A DNA stretch of 64,000 nt from Desulfobacteraceae bacterium. Lineage in GTDB: Bacteria; Desulfobacterota; Desulfobacteria; Desulfobacterales; RPRI01. The notes beneath the pieces were generated by a model, which saw only the letters and a program-made list of their open reading frames with translations, was not told where the DNA came from and searched no databases. A program made the translations under genes and the position numbers. Shown piece after piece: positions 33,822 to 43,166 of this stretch; within the stretch, counting starts at the first letter, position 1, and each line of letters begins with the position of its first letter. The DNA is taken from the NCBI GenBank assembly GCA_011391695.1, contig JAABQB010000005.1, forward strand, positions 1 through 64,000, read 5' to 3'.

Positions 33822-35321
33822 ATGGAAAATGATACTATTGTTGCCATATCAACGCCGATAGGCAGCGGCGGGATAGGCATTATTAAGATTTCAGGAAAAA
33901 ATGCCCTGTCAATTGCAACTTCGATATTCAAACGATCTTCACATAGAATCCGCAATACCGAAACAAGTGTACCGAAACAGCGCGCTCATTCCCCCTTGCC
34001 TATCGAGGGGTTGGCAAGCGACTTAGAAAAAGACTCGATTTCCTCCGGCCTCACCTTCTGCACTGCTTGTGATGAAGAGCTTCAATCTCACCTGCTTTAT
34101 CACGGGAACATAATTAACCCTGAAAATGAAAAACCAATAGATGAAGTGCTTCTGTCCGTGATGAAAGCGCCTCATTCATATACAAGGGAAGATGTTGTTG
34201 AGATCAATGTTCATTCAGGGCTTGTAGTTTTAAGAACAATTATAGATCTTGTGTTATCGAAGGGCGCAAGGCTTGCCGAGCCGGGTGAATTTACAAAAAG
34301 AGCTTTTTTAAATGGAAGGATTGATTTAACCCAGGCCGAAGCAGTCATTGATTTAATCAACGCAAAAAGTAGCAAGGCCCTTGAGATTGCAAATTCCCAG
34401 GCAGGTGGCGAATTACGGTTTTATATGCAAAACATTATTAAAACATTGACGGAAATTCTTGTAAAAATTGATGCCGCGATTGATTTTCCTGATGATGTTG
34501 AAATGCTTGATATAAATACTGCGATTTGCACGATCGAAAGGGATATTATAAAAACTCTAAAAAAATTGATTGCAGATTATGATGAAGGGCATGTTTTAAG
34601 AGAGGGATTGAGAGTAGTTATTGCAGGAAGGCCAAATGTAGGAAAATCAAGCCTCATGAATCAGCTTTTGAAAAAAGAACATGCCATAGTGACATCTTTT
34701 CCTGGAACAACAAGGGATATTCTTGAAGAGACTTTAATTATTTCAGGAATCCACACCATTATTACAGATACAGCCGGTCTTCATGACAGCGATGATCCTG
34801 TTGAAATGATAGGAATGAAAAAAACCAGAGAAAAGATTAAAGACGCGGACATAATTCTTTTTATGGTTGATGCAGTTACCCCTTTCATAAAAGCAGACTA
34901 TGATATATACGAAAGCATAAAAGGAAGGCCGTTAATCCTTGTCATCAATAAAATTGATCTGGTATCGGAAAATTGTGAAATAAAAACAATCGATGAACTT
35001 AAAATGCTGCCGGTTGCAAGAATATCTGCCCTGTACAATATCGGGATGGATTCTCTTAAAGAAAAGATTAAAAATATATTTAAAAATAAGACCAGTTTTT
35101 ATTCGAGCAATGTTATTCCAAATGTAAGACAAAAAAAGGCTCTTGAAAAAAGCATTGATTCAGTCGAGTTGTTTGTAAATGGATTACAATCGGGGTTATC
35201 TTTCGAAGTAGTATCTATAGATCTGAAGGATGCAATTGAATCTTTAAGAGAGGTTATAGGATTAAAAATAAAAGATGATATTCTGGATCAGATATTCGGC
35301 CAGTTTTGCATAGGAAAATAA
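33822..35321 (+). CDS. mnmE: tRNA modification GTPase MnmE
   Basis: NDTIVAISTPIGSGGIGIIKISG, AGRPNVGKSSLMNQLL, DTAGLHD, C-terminal FCIGK. Confidence 0.96.
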   Translation: MENDTIVAISTPIGSGGIGIIKISGKNALSIATSIFKRSSHRIRNTETSVPKQRAHSPLPIEGLASDLEKDSISSGLTFCTACDEELQSHLLYHGNIINPENEKPIDEVLLSVMKAPHSYTREDVVEINVHSGLVVLRTIIDLVLSKGARLAEPGEFTKRAFLNGRIDLTQAEAVIDLINAKSSKALEIANSQAGGELRFYMQNIIKTLTEILVKIDAAIDFPDDVEMLDINTAICTIERDIIKTLKKLIADYDEGHVLREGLRVVIAGRPNVGKSSLMNQLLKKEHAIVTSFPGTTRDILEETLIISGIHTIITDTAGLHDSDDPVEMIGMKKTREKIKDADIILFMVDAVTPFIKADYDIYESIKGRPLILVINKIDLVSENCEIKTIDELKMLPVARISALYNIGMDSLKEKIKNIFKNKTSFYSSNVIPNVRQKKALEKSIDSVELFVNGLQSGLSFEVVSIDLKDAIESLREVIGLKIKDDILDQIFGQFCIGK

Positions 35322-35337
35322 TGTTTCACGTGAAACA
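35322..35337. promoter_or_regulatory. parS: parS-like ParB-binding site
   Basis: Perfect 16-bp palindrome TGTTTCACGTGAAACA, matching the widely conserved bacterial parS consensus; abuts the mnmE stop codon. Confidence 0.92.
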
Positions 35338-35411
35338 AATCAGGAATCCATTTGATATAGAATCAGTCTCGCGGTACAATATTAATAAGCATAATTTTCA
35401 AGGAGTTTTTT

Positions 35412-36092
35412 GTGGATTTAATTTTCAAGGATTTTTTTAATAAATATGAAGCAGTTGTTGAAATGGCTGACAATGCTTTTGAGAAGGTTAGGGCAAGCCA
35501 TTCCGAATGCATTCAATGCAAAATGCATTGTGCAGATTGCTGCCACGCATTATTTGATCTGACACTCATTGAAGCGCTCTATATAAATCATAAAGTAAAA
35601 GAGATGTTTGATGGCGATAAAAAGAGCAGGCTTGAAGAAAAAGCTAACATTGCAGACAGGGCTGTTTTTAAGCTGAAGAAAAAAGCCTATAAAGAATTTG
35701 AAAGCGGAAAAAGCGAAGATGAAATATTAAAAGATATGGCAACAAAAAGATTAAGATGCCCCCTTTTAAATGAGGAGGATAAGTGTGATCTCTATGAATT
35801 CAGGCCAATAACCTGCCGGTTGTATGGAATACCGTTATTGATAGGGGGGGCAGGGCACACATGCGGAGTATCAGGATTTCAAGAAGGGAAAGAATATCCA
35901 ACCGTTAACATGGATATAATACAAAAAAAATTATATGAAATTTCAGAAGGACTTGTGAAAAGCGTAAATTCAAAATATGCAAAAATGTCGGAAATGCTTG
36001 TTCCTGTTTCCATGGCCATATTAAATAAATATGATAAAGAATATCTTGGAATCCCTGATACGGAAAAATCCACAGATGCAAAGAAAGAATAA
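35412..36092 (+). CDS. YkgJ-family cysteine-cluster protein
   Basis: HSECIQCKMHCADCCHALFDLTLIEALY ... CPLLNEEDKCDLYEFRPITCRLYGIP CxxCxxxCC-type cluster; GTG start. Confidence 0.75.
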   Translation: MDLIFKDFFNKYEAVVEMADNAFEKVRASHSECIQCKMHCADCCHALFDLTLIEALYINHKVKEMFDGDKKSRLEEKANIADRAVFKLKKKAYKEFESGKSEDEILKDMATKRLRCPLLNEEDKCDLYEFRPITCRLYGIPLLIGGAGHTCGVSGFQEGKEYPTVNMDIIQKKLYEISEGLVKSVNSKYAKMSEMLVPVSMAILNKYDKEYLGIPDTEKSTDAKKE

Positions 36093-36101
36093 GGCGAAAA
36101 A

Positions 36102-36455
36102 ATGTCTGAACAAAAAGACGAAGAAGATGCAAGAAAAAAAGCTATTTATGATACCATGTCTCCAAGAAGGCAAAAGCATATATCAAAAAAAGGATATGAT
36201 AAATGGGACCCGTTTGAATTGCCCAAAGATCCTATTGATATCCGAAAAGATAAAACAAAAAGAACATCTCAGATGCTTGTAAGAGAGTTTTTGCAAAGCA
36301 GGAGTTTTGGGGAATACAGCAATGAATACGGACGCGGGGTTCTCGACTTTTGCCTTGGAATCATCAATGATGATGAACGGTACATAGGTATGTTTGAATT
36401 TGCGGGCTGGTATATCGAGCTTCTTAAAAAAGAAGAGCATAAAATAACAAATTAG
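36102..36455 (+). CDS. Conserved-looking hypothetical protein
   Basis: 117 aa, RBS-spaced after the YkgJ gene; MSPRRQKHISKKGYDKWDPFELPKDPIDIRKDKTKRTSQMLVREFLQSR; no recognised domain. Confidence 0.6.
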   Translation: MSEQKDEEDARKKAIYDTMSPRRQKHISKKGYDKWDPFELPKDPIDIRKDKTKRTSQMLVREFLQSRSFGEYSNEYGRGVLDFCLGIINDDERYIGMFEFAGWYIELLKKEEHKITN

Positions 36456-36966
36456 AAACCTTACTCTTATTGGTAAAACGCCTGAAGAAGATTTTTAGTT
36501 GTAAAAAATGAAGGTAGAAATTTAGCTTTATAAACTTCGATTTGACGCTCCGGATTTCTTGTTTGATAGATTCAACATCGGTACAAAAAGTCGTAATGCA
36601 GACTTCAGGCCGTGAAGTCGGTGGAAATATGCAGGGTCCCTTCCCGTCCGTAAGGAAAATACAATCAGCGGTAAAAAAACTCTTTTCATTTTCAAGGGAA
36701 GTAGAAATAGATTCTTCTAACTGCCTTTCAACAGTAAGCAGATAAATAAAATCGCTGAAACCTATAACGGCATCAATTTCCAGGTTTCGGCAGCAAAGCC
36801 CCTCACACCCGCAGTAACAGCGCAGGAAAGCAGATCTGCCTGCTGTCTGCAACCGCTCTTCTGCAATACGGATTGACCGGCATTGTTTCTCTATAATTGC
36901 CCTTTCATAAGGAGCAAGACGTTCCAGAGTTTGTTGGGCTTTTGCAAAATAATATCGAAGAGACAT
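36424..36966 (-). CDS. Cysteine-rich hypothetical protein
   Basis: CYCGCEGLCCRNLEIDAVIGFSDFIYLL...CIFLTDGKGPCIFPPTSRPEVCITTFC; YkgJ-reminiscent; 3' end overlaps the convergent ORF. Confidence 0.5.
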   Translation of the reverse strand: MSLRYYFAKAQQTLERLAPYERAIIEKQCRSIRIAEERLQTAGRSAFLRCYCGCEGLCCRNLEIDAVIGFSDFIYLLTVERQLEESISTSLENEKSFFTADCIFLTDGKGPCIFPPTSRPEVCITTFCTDVESIKQEIRSVKSKFIKLNFYLHFLQLKIFFRRFTNKSKVSNLLFYALLF

Positions 36967-37227
36967 TTATATTCAGGATCCTTTATATTACTCAATCATA
37001 ACATCTCAACCGGCCTTTTCTCAGCATTTGTAGCTTTATCTTTCGGACAAGAGGTTCGTATAGATTAATGTCTCCCCCATCCATTTTGGCATGAGTCCAG
37101 ACGTCATCGACCTAATGGCTGACCTTTCCTCCTGCAAATAAGAAACGCACCAATGCACAGCCCCTGTTTGTTATTCAAGCAGTTTTTTACGGCAAGCCAG
37201 CATATAACAGCAAAGATATTAAATAAA

Positions 37228-37262
37228 CAAAAAGGGGGCATCCGGCTTCTGGATAACCCCCC
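37228..37262 (-). terminator. Rho-independent terminator downstream of dsrP
   Basis: On minus strand a G/C stem (GGGGG..ATCC/GGAT..CCCCC) followed by TTTTTGTTTATTT. Confidence 0.7.
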
Positions 37263-37288
37263 TATATTTTTCCATGTAAAAAAAAATT

Positions 37289-38452
37289 TCAGGCAGACAG
37301 CTCTTCCTTAACGGATACCGCCATTTTAAAGAGTGCCGTCAGCACTAAAAACCCCGTGGCATACACACCCATTGTGATTATTATCTCCGGAATCGTCGGA
37401 ACATATTCATTTACATGATGCAGCGGAGAAGGAACAAATCCTCCCGAGATCATTCCAAGTCCCTTGTCGATCCATGTGCCGAAAAAGACACAAAGGCACG
37501 CAACGGCCAGCACCGGTTCGTTTTTCCTTGTCATGGGATTTACAAGAAGAATTATAGCTGTCAGCATCAGGGAAACCGATGTCCACATCCACGGGACAAG
37601 AACGCCATGCCCGTGCAATCCCACAAAAAGATACTTCATGTGATCCATGTGTTCGGGTATCTTGCTGTAAAATACCACGAAAACCTCGCACAGGAGGAAA
37701 AAGACATTCATAATAATGCCGTATGTAACAATCTTGGCAAGAGTCTGAATCTGTTCTTTTCCCGGATCAAACTTGGTAAGTTTTCTTATAATAAGGCATA
37801 AAAGAATTAAAAAAGAAGGGCCTGCTGCAAATGCCGAGGCAAGAAATCGGGGGGCTAGAATCGCGGTAAGCCAGAAGCCTCTGCCCGGAAGACCGCAGTA
37901 CAGAAATGCCGTTACAGTATGAATGCTGACCGCCCAGGGTATGGATACATATATGAGCGGTTTAACCCATGCCGGAGGCGCGACTGAATTTCTTTCTGCT
38001 TCAAGAACCTGCCAGCCGATCACTACATTCAGGAATAGATATCCGTTTAAAACAATCATATCCCAGAAAAGTATCGAATTGGGGGTTGGATATAAAATTA
38101 CATTAAAAGCGCGCATCGGCTGCCCAAGATCCACAATGATAAAAAGGAGGCACATGGTTACAGAGGACACAGCCAGAAATTCACCCAGGATTGTAATCTT
38201 TCCAAATGCCTTGTAATTATGAAGATAATAAGGCAACACCAGCATAACAGCCGAAGCGGCGACTCCGACAAGAAAAGTAAACTGGGCTATATAAAATCCC
38301 CATGAAACGTCCCTGCTCATGCCGGTAATCCCAAGACCGAAGCTGAGCTGCCATAAATAACAGCCGAAACCCACGCCGATAACGGCAAGCAGAGCCGTCA
38401 TCCATCCATAATATCTTTTGCTTCCCTTAAATGCTAACTCAAGCATAACCAC
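37289..38452 (-). CDS. dsrP: DsrP, NrfD-family membrane subunit of DsrMKJOP
   Basis: NrfD-like polytopic membrane protein, immediately downstream of dsrO. Confidence 0.9.
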   Translation of the reverse strand: MVMLELAFKGSKRYYGWMTALLAVIGVGFGCYLWQLSFGLGITGMSRDVSWGFYIAQFTFLVGVAASAVMLVLPYYLHNYKAFGKITILGEFLAVSSVTMCLLFIIVDLGQPMRAFNVILYPTPNSILFWDMIVLNGYLFLNVVIGWQVLEAERNSVAPPAWVKPLIYVSIPWAVSIHTVTAFLYCGLPGRGFWLTAILAPRFLASAFAAGPSFLILLCLIIRKLTKFDPGKEQIQTLAKIVTYGIIMNVFFLLCEVFVVFYSKIPEHMDHMKYLFVGLHGHGVLVPWMWTSVSLMLTAIILLVNPMTRKNEPVLAVACLCVFFGTWIDKGLGMISGGFVPSPLHHVNEYVPTIPEIIITMGVYATGFLVLTALFKMAVSVKEELSA

Positions 38453-38453
38453 C

Positions 38454-39245
38454 TCATACGATGTAGTAAATAGAAGGCCCGGTACCGAGGGCCGTTTTAC
38501 GGCGAATTGTATAATTAGACTTCAGCAGTTTTCTTACTTCGGATTCCGGATCTTCCAGATCCCCAAAAATAAGAGCCCCGCCGGATGCTTCAACACAGGC
38601 AGGCTGTTTTCCTTCAGCCAAAAGCTCGCTGCAAAAATTACATTTTTCAACAACACCTTTCATCCTGGTAGGAAATTTTTTGTTTGTCTCTTTAATGAAG
38701 GGACGGGGGTCTCTGAAATTAAAACTCCTGGAACCGTAAGGGCAGGCGGCCATGCAGAAGCGGCAACCGATACACCTGTGAAAATCCATGGCAACAATAC
38801 CGTCTTCCTGCTTAAAGGTTGCCTTTGTGGGACAAGCTCTGACACAGGGAGCATCCTGGCACTGATTACATAAAACCAGAAACGGCAAACTTTTTATCCT
38901 GTCATTGATGTGCTCATTTTCCAGGTCGGGGAAAGCATGTTTAAACTCTTCTTCCCAGATCCATTTAATTTCATGGCGTTTATTTTCAAAAACAGGGATA
39001 TTGTGAATCTTATGGCAGGCTTCGATTATCGGCTCCAGATCCTTCGCAGATTTAAATTTGGTGGTATCAATAACCAGTGCCCATCTTTTGGCTGTAAGAG
39101 CGCCTTTTTTAGGAAGTACTTTAGCTTCCTTTTTCCCGCCATGTTCTTCGGATACTGCAAAGGCATTAAAAACAGGCTTTGCGCTCAGGCCCAGTGCTGA
39201 AATCCCAGCTATTTTCAGGAAGGTTCTTCTGCTGTTCTCCATCAC
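38454..39245 (-). CDS. dsrO: DsrO, periplasmic 4Fe-4S ferredoxin-like subunit
   Basis: N-terminal SRRTFLKIAGISALG Tat signal; CNQCQDAPCVRACPTKATFKQEDGIVAMDFHRCIGCRFCMAACPYGSR. Confidence 0.92.
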   Translation of the reverse strand: MMENSRRTFLKIAGISALGLSAKPVFNAFAVSEEHGGKKEAKVLPKKGALTAKRWALVIDTTKFKSAKDLEPIIEACHKIHNIPVFENKRHEIKWIWEEEFKHAFPDLENEHINDRIKSLPFLVLCNQCQDAPCVRACPTKATFKQEDGIVAMDFHRCIGCRFCMAACPYGSRSFNFRDPRPFIKETNKKFPTRMKGVVEKCNFCSELLAEGKQPACVEASGGALIFGDLEDPESEVRKLLKSNYTIRRKTALGTGPSIYYIV

Positions 39246-39649
39246 TTATTCTCCTTCGGCTTGTCAATATGGCAATCCCAGCAGTAAGGATTCACCGATG
39301 CGTAATTGTGGCATTTATCACAAAAATCGGCCTTATTTGAATGGCAATCCAGGCAAGTGTTGGACAGGCTCATATCAAATTCTTTCTCTTTGCTGCTGAC
39401 ATAAACTCTGTTTTCATCCCGAACAACCGAGCTTCTCCAGTCATCAAGAATCTGCATATGCTCGGCTTTCATGTAGGACTTTGGTTCTATACACTCTTTT
39501 GCGGCCTTGGCCTTCTCCGTGAGTACAGGCTCAGGAACCGGTGCGGCTTTCCCTAAATTATACCAGAAAGGAAACATGAAAATAGTTATAAATATTATAA
39601 GACCGGCTACAACAAAACCTTTATTATATATCTTTTTTTCTTCAGGCAT
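39242..39649 (-). CDS. dsrJ: DsrJ, multiheme cytochrome c
   Basis: CLDCH, CDKCH, CWDCH hemes; start ATG at 39649 (MPEEKKIYNKGF) preferred over the longer ORF overlapping dsrK. Confidence 0.9.
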   Translation of the reverse strand: MPEEKKIYNKGFVVAGLIIFITIFMFPFWYNLGKAAPVPEPVLTEKAKAAKECIEPKSYMKAEHMQILDDWRSSVVRDENRVYVSSKEKEFDMSLSNTCLDCHSNKADFCDKCHNYASVNPYCWDCHIDKPKENK

Positions 39650-39650
39650 T

Positions 39651-41264
39651 TTACTCCTCCATTCCTGAAAGCGGCTCACCGCGCAGGTTGGTAGTTCTTT
39701 CGGCTTCACCCGGCATTAACAAGGCATTTGCAACCATCTCGGTAAGACCGGTGACGCCTACTCCTGGAACCCAGTAATCCATGAGCGGCGGAAGAACCGC
39801 CCTGTCGATGGCACAAATAGTGGCCAGCATGTTTACCCCGAATTTATCATGAACGTGCTTAACAGCATTGGCTCTCGGCAAACCGCCGCATAGCCTCAGT
39901 TCCATATCTTCCCCGGCGTTAAGACCCGAGCCGCTGCCGCAGCAGAAGGTCTGTTCCCTGATGGTATTTCTCGGCATATCATGAAAATGGTTGCATACGC
40001 TATTTATGACATATCTCGGTTCATCAAAAAGGCCCATTCCTCTGGCAGGATTGCACGAATCATGGTAGGTGACTATAAGGTTGTCATTGCGGCTTTTATC
40101 AAGTTTCAGTTTATTATGATATAGGAGGTCGGCCGTAAACTCAGATATATGAACCATTTTAGTTGATCTTGCATTCGTAAATTTGGTTCCGGTTATGGGA
40201 GAAACCGGCTCTTCAAGAAAGTCGGCCGGACCGTTCATTGTATCCATATACTGATTGATAACGCGCCACATATGCCCGCATTCGCCGCCGAGAATCCATT
40301 TTACACCGAGGCGCTTTGCTTCTGCATACATCTTTGAATTAAGGCGTTTCATCATTTCATGGGAAGTGAAAAACCCGAAGTTTCCGCCCTCTGAAGCATA
40401 TGTGCTCCAGGTAACATTAAGTCCCTGCTCCTTTAAATAATGGAAAAGCATCAGATAACCCATAGCTGTGTACGTTCCAGGATCCGCGAAAACATCGCCG
40501 GATGGAGTGACGAACAGTATATCAGCGCCCTTCTTGTTGAAGGAAGGGTCAACCTTAACGCCCGTCTTCTCCTCTATATCATCCACAAAAAATTCGATCA
40601 TCTCTTTGAAAGCATGGGGCTGAATTCCAAGATGGTTTCCTGTTCTGTAACAGTTTGCAACAGGAGTCGCTATCCAGTCAATGTTAAGCCCGAGGAGGTT
40701 AAATATTTCCCTGGCCATTATCGTTATCTCGGCAGTGTCGATACCGTAAGGGCAAAAAACGGAGCAACGCCTGCATTCTGTACACTGAAAGAAATAGTAC
40801 CACCATTCTTTCAGCACATCCAGAGTTAGCTCCCGAGCCCCCGCAATCTTTCCGAGTATTTTCCCTGCCGCCGTAAAATCATTTCTGTAAACCGAGCGGA
40901 GAAGTTCGGCCCTTAATACAGGCATGTTTTTAGGATCACCTGTTCCTATAAAGAAATGACATTTATCCGCGCACGCTCCGCATCTTACGCATATGTCCAT
41001 GAAAACCTTGAAAGAACGGAATCTGTCGAGCCTGTCCCTGAAAGCGGTATGAACTATCTCTTTCCAGTTGTCCGGAAGCTTCCAGTCTTCTTCAATCGGA
41101 TTCCAAGCCCGCGCATTGGGAAGATGGACATATTCCACGCTTTTGGGATTTGATGCGTAACAGTACATTCCCTTTCTGATATTAACAGGGACATCCATCC
41201 ATCCTTTTTGAGGAGGAATATAATCTATTTTTTCTATCAGCTCATTTGGTTTTGGATCTGACAT
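39651..41264 (-). CDS. dsrK: DsrK, HdrD-like iron-sulfur subunit
   Basis: CVRCGACADKCHFF, CTECRRCSVFCPYG, CCG-type region YHDSCNPARGMGLFDEPRYVI...TFCCGSGSGLN. Confidence 0.95.
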   Translation of the reverse strand: MSDPKPNELIEKIDYIPPQKGWMDVPVNIRKGMYCYASNPKSVEYVHLPNARAWNPIEEDWKLPDNWKEIVHTAFRDRLDRFRSFKVFMDICVRCGACADKCHFFIGTGDPKNMPVLRAELLRSVYRNDFTAAGKILGKIAGARELTLDVLKEWWYYFFQCTECRRCSVFCPYGIDTAEITIMAREIFNLLGLNIDWIATPVANCYRTGNHLGIQPHAFKEMIEFFVDDIEEKTGVKVDPSFNKKGADILFVTPSGDVFADPGTYTAMGYLMLFHYLKEQGLNVTWSTYASEGGNFGFFTSHEMMKRLNSKMYAEAKRLGVKWILGGECGHMWRVINQYMDTMNGPADFLEEPVSPITGTKFTNARSTKMVHISEFTADLLYHNKLKLDKSRNDNLIVTYHDSCNPARGMGLFDEPRYVINSVCNHFHDMPRNTIREQTFCCGSGSGLNAGEDMELRLCGGLPRANAVKHVHDKFGVNMLATICAIDRAVLPPLMDYWVPGVGVTGLTEMVANALLMPGEAERTTNLRGEPLSGMEE

Positions 41265-41267
41265 TAG

Positions 41268-42266
41268 TTACTCCTTTTCAACCGGCAGTCCAGCCTCTAT
41301 CATTTTTTCCCTGAACTCTTCTTCATACTCATCATACGTATGTGTTTCCACAGGATAATTCCATGGATTGATATGTCTGACAGCACGTGTATTACAAGTC
41401 AAATTCCTTGTTGGACTCATAAAAATACCACCCATATGCATCAGTTTGCTGAAAGGGAAATAAGCCAGCAACACACTTACAAAAAATACGTGTACATAAA
41501 AAATACCGCCGATTCCCTGGGGGATTGTCGGATGAAAGGTGACCAGACCCATTGCAAGCTGTTTTGCCCCGGTAACATCAATTTTTGCAAAATGGCGCAT
41601 TAAAATTCCCGTAAAAGCTATGCCGAAAATCAGAAAAAGAGGGAAAAAATCCTGTGACAGTGACACATAATTAACCTGGGGAATAATGACTCTCCTTAAA
41701 AAAAGATAAAAAACAGCGGCAAGAAGCACGAGCCCGGACAAGAAAATTCCTGGTACTCCGACCTGAAAAAAGCCGTCTGCCTTTTCGAGAAGAGCTATCC
41801 AGAAAGGAACCGGCTCGGTAAAAAGCCGCAGGTGTCTGACGATAACCGTAAGAAAGGACCAGTGAAAAGCAAGAGCGGCAAGCCAGAGCCACATCTCAAT
41901 ACTGAAATAAATTTTAGGCCCTTCAGCAATCGTTGTCTTTGTATTCCTGAATAATGAGCGGAAAAAAAGTACTTCTAAAAACATCCTTGCAACAACTCCG
42001 GGTGTGGTGAATGGATTATCCAGTTCAGATGATTTTATCCACGGGAGAGATCTCTGCTGTCCGCAGGTCGAAGGGATTCTGAACGGCACAGGAGATCGTG
42101 CCCATCCTATCACACGATTTACAACCCCGATGATGAAAATAATTATGGCTGCGTATGGTATGACAATACCGAAAAGTACCTGAAGGCCTGCTGCCTCAAC
42201 CCCTATATAGGCAAGCAGAAACAGCAGAATTACCGCAACGAGTGAGAACATGTACTTTACATTCAT
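41268..42266 (-). CDS. dsrM: DsrM, cytochrome b-type membrane subunit
   Basis: Polytopic NarI-like protein at head of dsrMKJOP; HWSFLTVIVRHLRLF, FHPTIPQGIGGIFYVHVFFVSVLLAYFPFSKLMH. Confidence 0.93.
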   Translation of the reverse strand: MNVKYMFSLVAVILLFLLAYIGVEAAGLQVLFGIVIPYAAIIIFIIGVVNRVIGWARSPVPFRIPSTCGQQRSLPWIKSSELDNPFTTPGVVARMFLEVLFFRSLFRNTKTTIAEGPKIYFSIEMWLWLAALAFHWSFLTVIVRHLRLFTEPVPFWIALLEKADGFFQVGVPGIFLSGLVLLAAVFYLFLRRVIIPQVNYVSLSQDFFPLFLIFGIAFTGILMRHFAKIDVTGAKQLAMGLVTFHPTIPQGIGGIFYVHVFFVSVLLAYFPFSKLMHMGGIFMSPTRNLTCNTRAVRHINPWNYPVETHTYDEYEEEFREKMIEAGLPVEKE

Positions 42267-42367
42267 TTAACATTACCTCGCTCTATGGCCAGAGACGGCT
42301 TTTATGCGTCATACGAAAATTGACAGAATCACCATCTTAAGCCGCAATTATTTAATATGATTATAAT

Positions 42368-42901
42368 TTATGCAAGTTCCGATCCACTGTCCGGAAGCTC
42401 TTTAATCAAACCTGCTCTTTCAAACGCACAAAAAAACCTGCTCTTTTCTTCATTTGCTTTTATCTGATAGATTTTCTCTCTGCACTTCATGTAAATGTCG
42501 AACGCTATCAATCCGAGCGAATCAATTTTCAGATCAAATTCGGACAGTTCAGCTAAAATCCGAAGATCGTTAATATCGCTTTTATTTAGTTGGTTTCTGA
42601 CTATTTTTTTTAAAGAAAAGACAAATGAAGTTGCACTGGATGGCGTGAAATCCTGGACGGCTCTTATCCTTATTATAGGATCAAGAAATGAATATATTTT
42701 GTCGCGATTCATTTCTCCGAGCAGCTCATCCATAATTACCGTAAGGCTCTTATGGGTAGTGCCTCCGACCGGATTTGCAAAGGGATCTTTCTGTCTTTTG
42801 ATAAATCTGGCCGTGTCGGCCGGATAGGTTTCCGCAACGACATCAAACCATTTATCAATAACAGCTGTTTTCTTTTGAGCTAACAGCTCTTCCAGTCGCA
42901 T
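42368..42901 (-). CDS. RsbRD_N-like domain protein upstream of dsrM
   Basis: MRLEELLAQKKTAVIDKWFDVVAETYPADTARFIKRQKDPFANPVGGTTHKSLTVIMDEL matches the RsbRD N-terminal domain pattern. Confidence 0.75.
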   Translation of the reverse strand: MRLEELLAQKKTAVIDKWFDVVAETYPADTARFIKRQKDPFANPVGGTTHKSLTVIMDELLGEMNRDKIYSFLDPIIRIRAVQDFTPSSATSFVFSLKKIVRNQLNKSDINDLRILAELSEFDLKIDSLGLIAFDIYMKCREKIYQIKANEEKSRFFCAFERAGLIKELPDSGSELA

Positions 42902-42988
42902 ACCTAATAACCGCTCCCCGAATCCTTAAAATATTTAATCCACACTTTACTATTTAAGCCAGAAAAAATAACTATTTAGACCGCTGAT

Positions 42989-43031
42989 TTGTAACTTCTC
43001 ATATGAGGTGAAGTCTATAATCAAGTTACAA
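42989..43031. promoter_or_regulatory. Candidate operator between the dsr operon and acnA
   Basis: Inverted repeat TTGTAACTT (42989-42997)/AAGTTACAA (43023-43031) containing palindrome CTCATATGAG (42998-43007). Confidence 0.4.
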
Positions 43032-43166
43032 AATCATGTCAAGAATAAAAGAAAGAATATTCTCCGGAAGCAACTATTGCCAAAGGAACTGTTGTAAAGT
43101 TTCACTATTAAATATATATGAAATTTTTTCAAATAATAACCGAGTAAAAAGCTTTTCGGAGGCAGC

